From contig NZ_RARA01000026.1 of assembly GCF_003788695.1 (NCBI RefSeq), positions 100,260 through 112,089 of the forward strand: DNA of 11,830 nucleotides, in the 5' to 3' direction. Under the pieces are notes generated by a model. It was not told the DNA's origin, did not search any database, and saw only the letters and a program-made list of their open reading frames with translations. Shown piece by piece: positions 1 through 7,381 of this stretch. Each line of letters opens with the position of its first letter. Position 1 is the stretch's first letter. Made by a program: the position numbers and the translations under genes. The stretch comes from Candidatus Cardinium hertigii. Its GTDB lineage: Bacteria; Bacteroidota; Bacteroidia; Cytophagales_A; Amoebophilaceae.

Positions 1-1
1 T

Positions 2-85
2 ATACAGGTCCCCAAATATCATTTTAAGAGGTTGCTAGGGGAATGGTCTATCCAAAATGAACTAAAAGCATCTAAAAATCAATAA
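2..85 (+). CDS. Possible 3' end of a plus-strand gene cut by the window edge
   Basis: Frame 2 is open from the first base to a TAA at 83-85, giving 27 residues that include VPKYHFKRLLGEWSIQNELK. The mixed charged and hydrophobic composition looks like a protein C-terminus. The stop lies 12 bases before the convergent stop of the minus-strand symporter-kinase gene, a normal spacing for converging genes. An open stretch this short can occur by chance in AT-rich DNA, and I do not recognise the protein, so the call rests on position and composition only. Confidence 0.3.
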   Translation: MQVPKYHFKRLLGEWSIQNELKASKNQ

Positions 86-97
86 ATAATGATATTC

Positions 98-3031
98 TTA
101 CTGCCATAACCCCAAAAATGGCAAAAAATAACAAAAAATAATACTGGAAAAATAGAAAAAATTATACTGTCGGCCTGTTGCAACGGCCTCGTAGTTTTTA
201 AAGTGCATCACTTGCCTGCCTTCTACTGGTAGTATATAAAGGCATGTTAACATGGCTGATGTTTCTATAATTTCCGTATAGCCACCATGGGCTTGTACAA
301 TTTGCCTACTTTCCCACTGATAAAATTGTTTTTCTGTTTTAGGAATATACGTAAGTAATGATAGATCTTTAATATCATATGCAGATGCTATATTTTGTTT
401 AGTAGTTTCAGTACTAAAACAAAAGGCTAATGCAGGTAAAATTAATTCTGCTTGGTCAATATCAGTAGGAGTGGTACCATTATAACGTAAGGTGGTATCG
501 CAAATGGTTAACGTAACGGTATGGTCTGAAGCTTGCGTACTTTTACTAATCTCCCATAGGTTTAGCATTAAAAAACATTCAAAAAGAGTTGGATCTACTA
601 ATACATATTTAATTTTTGATTGATTATATAAAAGTAATTGTATGGGTGCTCCTAATGCCTGCGTAGTTTCATACGTTTTTAACATAACGGTTTCAAAGGC
701 TACTTTTTGTAAAGTATGCTCATGCAATTCTAAACTAGGTTCTGCTTTGGTTTTCCTCAGTAATAAGTTGTGAAATTGATGCAATTTTTGTAGCAATAGG
801 CTTAGGACCTCTTTCCTATTACCCTTTTCTTGAATCTTTGCATTAATTTTTTTGAATAAGTAGTTACCATAGGTCATGTCTAGTCTGGTCCAGTTCGCTT
901 GGTGGTGGATGGCTTCTAAAGCAATTTTATGCTCATAGGTTCGTGTAAGGTGCATAACCTGGTATTTGGCCTCCGCTTTATTTTGTAAGCGCTTGTAAGT
1001 AGTCAAACCTGCTATAGCCGCTCCTACTAAAGCCATAGCATAAACAGGTTCTATATGAATTGTTTTATAATCAGATAAAAAATATTCATAAAAAGATATA
1101 TAAGGAGGTATATAGTGATGCCCTACTAGCATGATACTTAACATGATGAAGCTGATAATAGGGGATAACAAAACAACAGCTAGACCGATGCTACAAATAA
1201 AAAGTGCACAAACCATAGGGCTATAATGGCCTAGTTTAGCAAATTGAAAGGGAGCCATAAAAAGCAGTATAAACAGAAGCCCAGGCCATATTTTATGAAG
1301 TAGATGATTCCCTTCTTCTTGGTAAGTGTGTAAAGCTGGGTAGATAGCTATAATGGTTCCTATAACCATTATAGCCATATATCCATAGATATAGGGCAAG
1401 AAGTACATTTTATGCATAAAAAAAAGTGCTAAGAAGGTATTACTGATGCAATAGATACCCAACCATATAAAGGTATTCTTGTTTTGAGGGAAAAAAGTTT
1501 TCCAATAGGTTGGAGTAAAAACAGCTTGCAACCGCTTGAATTGTTTTATCCACCAACGTTGGGTGGTTTGATTTTGAAGATCCCATGCACTGTAGTCTTG
1601 AATACCTATCCAACCGGTATGAGGGCGTTTAGGGAGTAGATAATGCGTAATTAAAAGCATACATGTACTAAAAATAAGTGCACAAAAAGTAATTTCTGGA
1701 GTAATAGTTTGAGATCTATAGTAGATAAAGTAAATCACTATCATAGTATGCATAATCATATTACCTAAAATGATAGTGGAACGGGTTCTAAAACCTAGGC
1801 TTGCCATAATAAATGGAACGGTAACAGCAGGGCTATATAAATAAACCGATTTGTTTAACAGTTGCGTAATATTGATGGTATGTAACGCAATCCAAATACT
1901 GATTATACCTATACATACAGAAACCATACGTACCATGGTTAAAGAAGGTTTTGCTATTGGCTTAGTTATTCCAGTAAGTATAGGCCATATGTCATTAGTA
2001 AATAAAATGGAGGCAGCATGTAATTGAGAGTCGGCAGTAGACATAAGTAGCGCAAAAATAGCGGTTACCAGCATGCCTTTCATGCCGGGGAAGTAAGCAA
2101 GATCAATAATATAATATAATACGTTCTGATTAGGTTTAATAATATGCTCCCCTATATGAAGCGCCATAGCCACCATTAAGAATAATAGGGGCACTAGTAT
2201 GCGCAATATGGCAGTTTTATTAAATACTTTTGTTGCCTGCTGGATAGAAGAGGTCATATAAAAACGCTGGATACGTGCCGGATCAAAACTAAATACCGCA
2301 TGCCAAATATAATAAGTTAAGATTCCTTTTAAAGCGCTATTCCATGTCAATACTTTTTGTATATCAAACGATGATAGCGTTAGAAGTTTTCTATACCCAT
2401 TCCATGGGTTTGGTGCCTGGTATAGAAGTATAAAAATTAAGATGGGACAACAGAGCGTGAAAAATAGAAATTGATACACATCTGTAAATGCAACAGCCCT
2501 AGCGCCTCCCAAAGTAGCATACAAAATGACCAGTAATCCCAATATGATAGTGGCATAAACTGGGACTTGATGGATACTAGGCACTATAGTAGTGATAATT
2601 TTAAAACCAACCTTAATCTGAGCAGTTAGTAAAGCGATTGTCATAATAAGGCCCAAAATAGCTGTAGCTATTCGAACAGCTGAACCATAGATATGGCCCA
2701 TAGATTCCGCTATGGAACAGTTTCCTATAAACGCCTTCATGCGTACAATTATTAGCCTGGAAGCTAAATAAAAAGTAAGAGGACTGGCTAAATCTTTTAT
2801 CAGTTCGTAAAAGCCTTTGCGGTAATAAGCATCTAATCTGGAACTTAGTATGCCCCCCCCATAAATGGTGGCAACTAGAGAAAGTGTAATTACTATAGTA
2901 GACATTTTTTTATGCCCAACTGCATAGTCTTGGAAGTTTTTAATACTTCTGCCGTGGTAAAGACCGACAGCAAGGGTTACCATTAAAAATCCAGCTATAA
3001 TAACAAGGTCAAGAGCGCGTAAAGGATACAT
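98..3031 (-). CDS. Sodium:solute symporter fused to a membrane module and degenerate histidine-kinase-like domain
   Basis: This 977-residue inner-membrane protein has three parts. Residues 1-475 are an SSS/SLC5 symporter: LAVGLY in the first helix, GGARAVAFTDVYQ at 175-187, and MSTADS at 330-335, where the family's Ser/Thr pair binds sodium. The domain ends in a TGW motif at 472-474. Residues about 520-680 add five or six hydrophobic helices. Residues 690-935 resemble a histidine kinase: a helical stretch, a remnant N-box region (VDPTLFECFLMLNLWEISK, 812-830) and IVQAHGG at 911-917. The second N-box Asn, a DxGxG box and a clear HE-R-TP phosphorylation box are missing. The layout recalls CbrA, an SLC5-linked sensor kinase, but catalysis is doubtful. 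The last 20 residues form an unusual hydrophobic tail. The substrate cannot be read from sequence. The ATG start at 3031 puts the first helix near the N-terminus, as in the paralogues. It is probably transcribed separately from uvrB because a terminator lies between them. Confidence 0.88.
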   Translation of the reverse strand: MYPLRALDLVIIAGFLMVTLAVGLYHGRSIKNFQDYAVGHKKMSTIVITLSLVATIYGGGILSSRLDAYYRKGFYELIKDLASPLTFYLASRLIIVRMKAFIGNCSIAESMGHIYGSAVRIATAILGLIMTIALLTAQIKVGFKIITTIVPSIHQVPVYATIILGLLVILYATLGGARAVAFTDVYQFLFFTLCCPILIFILLYQAPNPWNGYRKLLTLSSFDIQKVLTWNSALKGILTYYIWHAVFSFDPARIQRFYMTSSIQQATKVFNKTAILRILVPLLFLMVAMALHIGEHIIKPNQNVLYYIIDLAYFPGMKGMLVTAIFALLMSTADSQLHAASILFTNDIWPILTGITKPIAKPSLTMVRMVSVCIGIISIWIALHTINITQLLNKSVYLYSPAVTVPFIMASLGFRTRSTIILGNMIMHTMIVIYFIYYRSQTITPEITFCALIFSTCMLLITHYLLPKRPHTGWIGIQDYSAWDLQNQTTQRWWIKQFKRLQAVFTPTYWKTFFPQNKNTFIWLGIYCISNTFLALFFMHKMYFLPYIYGYMAIMVIGTIIAIYPALHTYQEEGNHLLHKIWPGLLFILLFMAPFQFAKLGHYSPMVCALFICSIGLAVVLLSPIISFIMLSIMLVGHHYIPPYISFYEYFLSDYKTIHIEPVYAMALVGAAIAGLTTYKRLQNKAEAKYQVMHLTRTYEHKIALEAIHHQANWTRLDMTYGNYLFKKINAKIQEKGNRKEVLSLLLQKLHQFHNLLLRKTKAEPSLELHEHTLQKVAFETVMLKTYETTQALGAPIQLLLYNQSKIKYVLVDPTLFECFLMLNLWEISKSTQASDHTVTLTICDTTLRYNGTTPTDIDQAELILPALAFCFSTETTKQNIASAYDIKDLSLLTYIPKTEKQFYQWESRQIVQAHGGYTEIIETSAMLTCLYILPVEGRQVMHFKNYEAVATGRQYNFFYFSSIIFCYFLPFLGLWQ

Positions 3032-3180
3032 TGCATTATATAGTATAACTTATTTAAACCAAACAGTTATAAAGTAATACAGAAAATAGTCCTATCCAAA
3101 TAGATGTATATCCCAATCCATTAACCTATGTATATATGTAGTTAGTGGGGAAAGCTGGCAAGACGCACGAAGGTATCTAT

Positions 3181-3219
3181 AAAAAACGTATCCGTTCAGT
3201 CACACCACTGAACGGATAC
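3181..3219 (-). terminator. Intrinsic terminator of uvrB, also a member of a dispersed repeat family
   Basis: A perfect 13-bp inverted repeat (3188-3200 GTATCCGTTCAGT pairing with 3207-3219) encloses a 6-base loop. Read on the minus strand, the stem is followed by GTTTTTT (3187-3181), the standard rho-independent layout. It lies 16 bases beyond the uvrB stop, so it should end the uvrB transcript and isolate the downstream symporter-kinase gene. The outer sequence TGTATCCGTTCAG is repeated in the hairpin after the plus-strand phosphatase gene at 7251-7293. Confidence 0.8.
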
Positions 3220-3235
3220 ATACATGCAACTATTT

Positions 3236-5290
3236 TTAAGATTTTATAGCGGTTTTTTTTGCCTTGCTATTAGGAAGTTTCTTTAAGTTTTCTATCGTTT
3301 CTTTTAATCGGTCAGCTTCCAGGAACCGGAGCTCTGCTGCAGCTTCGTACATTTGTTTTTCCAATATTTTAATACGCTCTACCATCGTTTTCTTTTTACC
3401 ATAGGGAGTGGTAATATCAGAAACAGCAGCAACATCAGCTTCATCTTCGTAATGGATATAATATTGCGTATCCTTACAAGGCGTTTCTATTATTCCCTCT
3501 TGGAGGTCTATGTTCGCTTGTTTTTGTTGCACAGAGATAGGGGTAATATGGTGCTTTACATTATAATCTATTTGTAAATTGCGCCTACGTTTCGTTTCGC
3601 TAATGGCTTGTTCCATAGAAGCCGTAATGGTATCTGCATACATAATTACCCCTCCTTGCGCATGACGTGCAACCCTTCCTATCGTTTGAATAAGTGAGCG
3701 CGCATTTCTCAAAAATCCCTCTTTATCAGCATCTAAAATAAGCATTAAGGAAGCTTGTGGTAAATCTAAGCCTTCTCTTAGTAGGTTTACACCGACTAGG
3801 ACATCAAACACACCATTACGAAGTTCATTTAGTATGACTACACGGTCTAATGTTTTGACTCCAGAATGGATATACCTGCAACGAATGCCGGCACGAACCA
3901 AATAATCGGTAAGTTCTTCTGCCATACGCTTGGTTAACGTAGTAATTAATGCCCGTTCTCCTTTTTGGACTACTTGATGTATTTCTTCTAAAATATTATG
4001 AACTTGATTTATACTAGGCCGAACTTCTATTTGCGGATCTACTAACCCTGTTGGACGTATAATTTGCTCTATAACTACTCCACCAGCTGCCTCTAGTTCG
4101 TAATCAGCAGGCGTGGCACTAACAAAAATAATTTGGCCAATCAACTTTTCAAATTCATTAAAATTTAATGGGCGGTTATCCATGGCAGAGGGGAGCCTAA
4201 AACCATGCTCAACCAAATTTACTTTTCTAGCTCTATCCCCTTTCCACATGGCTTTAAATTGAGGGATGGTAACGTGGCTTTCATCTATCACCATTAGATA
4301 ATCTTGAGGAAAATAGTCTAGTAAGCAGAAGGGCCTTTCTCCAGCAGACCTACCATCTATATAGCGTGAATAGTTTTCAATACCAGAACAATAGCCTAAT
4401 TCTTTTATCATTTCCAAATCTAATTCTGTTTTTTCCTTAAGCCGTTTAGCCTCTTCAAACTTACCTATTTTTTCCAAAAATGCAGTTTGCGTATGAAGGT
4501 CTATTTGAATTTTTTTTATAGCTTCCTGCAATACATCTTTACTGGTTACAAATAGATTCGCAGGAAAAATAAATGCTTCTTGTACCTCTTTTATTTTCTT
4601 TCCAGAAGAAGGGTCTATCATATAAATGGCTTCTAGTTCATCCCCCCAGAAGACAAAACGATAGGCATAATCTCCATAAGCCACAAATAAATCAATAGTA
4701 TCTCCTTTAACACGAAAATGGCTGCGTGTAAACGCTTCATCATTTCGACTATAGAGCATATCTACAAATATTTTCAAAAGGTTATTTCGAGATAACTGAG
4801 TACCTGTCTTGAATAGATAGCTATTTTTTTTAAATGCTTCTGGTTTACCAATTCCATAAATACAGGAGACAGAGGCTACTACAATGACATCTCTCCGGTC
4901 ACTTAATAAAGCCGCAACCGCACTAAGGCGCAAACGTTCTAGTTCATCATTAATGGCTAGTGCTTTTTCTATATAAACACCGCTAGTTGGTAAATAAACT
5001 TCTGGTTGATAGTAATCGTAATAAGATACGAAGTATTCAACAGCATTATTAGGAAAAAAAGTGCGTAGCTCGCTGTATAGTTGCGCAGCTAATGTTTTAT
5101 TATGACTGATGACGAGCGTAGGCTTATTTAATTCATGAATCGTATTGGCTATGGTGAAGGTTTTACCAGATCCGGTAACACCCATAAGCACTTGGCTAGA
5201 TATGCCTTGGTTTATATTTTGTACAAGTTCTATAATAGCTTTTGGTTGATCTCCAGCAGGTTTATAAGGTGATATAAGTTCAAATGTCAT
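3236..5290 (-). CDS. uvrB: UvrB, excinuclease ABC subunit B
   Basis: UvrB is the damage-verifying helicase-like subunit of nucleotide excision repair. It is loaded by UvrA and then recruits UvrC for incision in the cytoplasm. All diagnostic parts are present in this 684-residue protein: Walker A GVTGSGKT (37-44), the DNA-clamping beta-hairpin with YYDYYQPEVYLP (90-101), the helicase motif II box DESH (336-339), SATP (391-394), motifs V and VI with GVNLLREGLDLPQ (500-512) and QTIGRVARH (535-543), and a C-terminal UVR domain that binds UvrC (about 637-671). The length matches the family norm of about 670 residues, and the reading frame is intact. The ATG at 5290 is supported by the conserved start of the protein (FELISPYKPAGDQPKAI) and an upstream AAGGA. 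It is divergent from the phosphatase gene across a 94-bp gap and is followed by a strong terminator hairpin. Confidence 0.98.
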   Translation of the reverse strand: MTFELISPYKPAGDQPKAIIELVQNINQGISSQVLMGVTGSGKTFTIANTIHELNKPTLVISHNKTLAAQLYSELRTFFPNNAVEYFVSYYDYYQPEVYLPTSGVYIEKALAINDELERLRLSAVAALLSDRRDVIVVASVSCIYGIGKPEAFKKNSYLFKTGTQLSRNNLLKIFVDMLYSRNDEAFTRSHFRVKGDTIDLFVAYGDYAYRFVFWGDELEAIYMIDPSSGKKIKEVQEAFIFPANLFVTSKDVLQEAIKKIQIDLHTQTAFLEKIGKFEEAKRLKEKTELDLEMIKELGYCSGIENYSRYIDGRSAGERPFCLLDYFPQDYLMVIDESHVTIPQFKAMWKGDRARKVNLVEHGFRLPSAMDNRPLNFNEFEKLIGQIIFVSATPADYELEAAGGVVIEQIIRPTGLVDPQIEVRPSINQVHNILEEIHQVVQKGERALITTLTKRMAEELTDYLVRAGIRCRYIHSGVKTLDRVVILNELRNGVFDVLVGVNLLREGLDLPQASLMLILDADKEGFLRNARSLIQTIGRVARHAQGGVIMYADTITASMEQAISETKRRRNLQIDYNVKHHITPISVQQKQANIDLQEGIIETPCKDTQYYIHYEDEADVAAVSDITTPYGKKKTMVERIKILEKQMYEAAAELRFLEADRLKETIENLKKLPNSKAKKTAIKS

Positions 5291-5298
5291 TTAGTAAA

Positions 5299-5303
5299 TC
5301 CTT
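5299..5303 (-). promoter_or_regulatory. Shine-Dalgarno-like site of uvrB
   Basis: On the minus strand AAGGA sits 8 bases before the ATG at 5290, which supports that start. The other genes in the window show no comparable site close to their starts, in keeping with weak Shine-Dalgarno use in Bacteroidota. Confidence 0.5.
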
Positions 5304-5384
5304 TTGATTAATTTCCGCTTGCTTATTTGGTTCAAATTAAACAAATTGTAATTAAATAAACAGAACATCCTTCTATCTACATTT

Positions 5385-7229
5385 ATGCAAAATGCTATTT
5401 ATTATTATAAAAAATATACTTGTCTATGTGGTTTGCTTCTCTTTTTACAGGCGTTTAATTGTGCAAACAAGCGTCCCAGACTTGTTCCACAACCAGCTCC
5501 TGTTCCGCCACCAGCTCCTGAATTTATCAAAACAAAAAATAGCCATCCATTAACTATAAAAGCATATCAGAAAGTTAGCTGTAACGAATATACACAAAAA
5601 AAATCCCTTGAGCCTCTGCCTAAGAAAAGTTATAAAAAAATATATAATTTTGATTTTGAAGATGCTATTCAAAAACTACGCGAAGCAGCTGATGCAAAAA
5701 GGGGTATTCGGTGGACATTAACAGGTGATACATTGCTACGAAACGCAGCTCAGGCCTCTGCTACCTTATATGTAGCAGAGGATTATGTTATTCAGATATT
5801 GAATATATTTCGAGCTGCAAAAAAAATCTGTGCATTATATGGCAAGAGCGGTTCTTTATTTGAAAAGCTGGCGACAAAATGTATGAATCAATATACATCT
5901 TTGGATTATGCAGAAGAAACTGAAGATTTTTGGATTAATAAGGTAAAAAGCACCAATAGCGTAGTGGTCATGAAATTACAGCTAATACTTTTTCCTGAAG
6001 AAGATAGTGATGCAATAAATCAAAAATTACGATTGGCAGAAAATTATGTTGGATTTGATGATACACATTATAATATCACAACCACTTTTACATTAGGAGA
6101 GCAACAATTTGCCTTAGAAGATAAAAAATGGTTGAAGTTAACTGAAAAACAGCAATCAGAATTTAAAAATAGGAAATCTAAAAAGTGGTATTTGCGTTTG
6201 GACCCATTTGAACAAAAATTAATTGATACCTATTTAAATAAATTTTTAGATGGAGCACATTATATTCCAACACAAATCCGGTATATTCCAGGGTGTAGGA
6301 ATGCATATCAAAAAAGAATCCTTTCGTATGATCAAATGGGTCGAACAACTGTATTAGGCCATTATTATCATAGCGGAGCATTGGCTTCGTTTGTACCAGA
6401 TAAAGACATTAGTGAACAAATTGCTAGAAATAATTGGTTGCAAGTAAGTGAACATACCAATAATATAAGCGTAATATCTTTGAATAATAATGTCAATATA
6501 CCAGTTTTCGGAGAAAAACATATTGTAGAACAGACCCAGCGTATAGTAGGGGACAATACATTTATGTATGTACCGATAAATGCTTTTGGTACTTTTACTA
6601 CGCCTATGTTTAAGGAGCAAATACATCAGTTATTACAGGAAACTTCAGAAGTATATCGTGATATCTATCCAGACCTATGTGCAGGATTAGCAAAAACCAA
6701 CCCATTACCATTAGAAAATAATATATTTCAAGCGAAAATAGAAGAGATTGCAGATGCAAAAGATAAAAACTATTTTAATAAAATAAGGGCATTAAAAGAA
6801 GCTGCTGAAAATTCTAATGTAAAAAATAAGCGCATCCATAACTTTGATCAAATAACTGGGAACTATTATGCTGATATTGGAGCTAATTATATTGCCTGTA
6901 CAACTGTATTAAACCAGCGTAAGGATAAAGCAGGCGCTTCTATTTTATTTAGCTGTAAAAGTGGAAAAGACAGAACTGGCTTTATGAGTTATTTGGTAGA
7001 TGGGGAAATTATCCGTATGACTCATCCAGCATTAGATGCAGATCAAGGTACCAAACTTTATAAAGCCCTGGCTTGTGCTTCCCATCAGCAATTTTTGTCT
7101 TCATTAAATGGAGGTATGCCAGGTAGATTTGGTATGAAACCTGTAAGGCTAAATGAAACAGCCCGTTCTGTCCAGGCTTATAAGCAGCTCTTTCCTAGAA
7201 CAGCGTCGTCAACAGTCATCCCTTTTTGA
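5385..7229 (+). CDS. Predicted lipoprotein with SopB/SigD/IpgD-like inositol-phosphate phosphatase active site
   Basis: This 614-residue protein starts with an export signal: KK at 9-10, a hydrophobic core (TCLCGLLLFLQAF, 12-24) and Cys26, a possible lipidation site after AFN. This is a relaxed lipobox, so plain Sec cleavage is also possible. A proline-rich linker (PQPAPVPPPAPEF, 35-47) follows, then a long region I do not recognise. Near the C-terminus, CKSGKDRTG (524-532) is a CX5R phosphatase loop with nucleophile Cys524 and Arg530. It is the form typical of SopB/SigD/IpgD and close to that of INPP4 inositol-polyphosphate 4-phosphatases. About 45 residues later NGGMPGRFGMK (575-585) resembles the NTG-x-PG-x-x-x-MK segment I recall downstream of the SopB loop. 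Inference: a phosphoinositide or inositol-phosphate phosphatase acting on host membranes. The enterobacterial proteins are slightly shorter and use a type III signal instead. No second in-frame Met precedes the hydrophobic core, so the ATG at 5385 is favoured. The frame is intact. Confidence 0.8.
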   Translation: MQNAIYYYKKYTCLCGLLLFLQAFNCANKRPRLVPQPAPVPPPAPEFIKTKNSHPLTIKAYQKVSCNEYTQKKSLEPLPKKSYKKIYNFDFEDAIQKLREAADAKRGIRWTLTGDTLLRNAAQASATLYVAEDYVIQILNIFRAAKKICALYGKSGSLFEKLATKCMNQYTSLDYAEETEDFWINKVKSTNSVVVMKLQLILFPEEDSDAINQKLRLAENYVGFDDTHYNITTTFTLGEQQFALEDKKWLKLTEKQQSEFKNRKSKKWYLRLDPFEQKLIDTYLNKFLDGAHYIPTQIRYIPGCRNAYQKRILSYDQMGRTTVLGHYYHSGALASFVPDKDISEQIARNNWLQVSEHTNNISVISLNNNVNIPVFGEKHIVEQTQRIVGDNTFMYVPINAFGTFTTPMFKEQIHQLLQETSEVYRDIYPDLCAGLAKTNPLPLENNIFQAKIEEIADAKDKNYFNKIRALKEAAENSNVKNKRIHNFDQITGNYYADIGANYIACTTVLNQRKDKAGASILFSCKSGKDRTGFMSYLVDGEIIRMTHPALDADQGTKLYKALACASHQQFLSSLNGGMPGRFGMKPVRLNETARSVQAYKQLFPRTASSTVIPF

Positions 7230-7250
7230 TAAAATAGCCTTGTAACTTTA

Positions 7251-7300
7251 TGTATCCGTAAATACGCATAGGCCATACCGCTGAACGGATACAATTTTTA
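7251..7300 (+). terminator. Hairpin after the phosphatase gene, likely terminator and repeat-family member
   Basis: TGTATCCGT (7251-7259) pairs perfectly with ACGGATACA (7285-7293) around a 25-base loop, and ATTTTTA follows. It starts 21 bases after the phosphatase stop, so it is placed to end that transcript. On the minus strand it begins TGTATCCGTTCAG, the same 13 bases that form the uvrB terminator arm, but the inner part differs. The 9-bp stem and large loop make it a weaker terminator than the one at 3188-3219. Confidence 0.5.
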
Positions 7301-7306
7301 CACATT

Positions 7307-7336
7307 TTGGCTTATTTGCAAAAATAACCTTATAAT
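7307..7336 (+). promoter_or_regulatory. Promoter-like pair before the short symporter gene
   Basis: TTGGCT (7307-7312), an 18-base spacer and TATAAT (7331-7336) sit 45 bases before the ATG at 7382. The second tandem copy keeps TTGGCT and TATAAT with a 17-base spacer at 8968-8996 although the bases around them have drifted. Against this, the usual Bacteroidota promoter is TTG/TAnnTTTG rather than this form, and I found no exact match to that here. Confidence 0.4.
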
Positions 7337-7381
7337 ATAGAGATGGATCGGTACTGTTTTTACTTATTTATTTGATTGTAT

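Noticed and set aside
3032..3180. Small gene or regulatory RNA between the minus-strand fusion gene and the uvrB terminator
   Set aside because: I see no open frame, paired structure or clear promoter pair beyond AT-rich leader sequence.
3353..3577. Plus-strand open frame of 74 codons opposite uvrB
   Set aside because: It lies wholly inside the well-supported uvrB coding region and shows no recognisable protein features.
5291..5384. Bacteroidota-type promoter (TTG ... TAnnTTTG) between uvrB and the phosphatase gene
   Set aside because: Several TTATTTG or TTAATTTG near-matches occur on both strands, but none fits the full consensus with proper spacing, so I cannot choose one in this AT-rich gap.
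6178..6626. Three overlapping minus-strand open frames opposite the phosphatase gene
   Set aside because: They overlap each other and an intact 614-codon gene with clear motifs, and have no start signals or recognisable composition.
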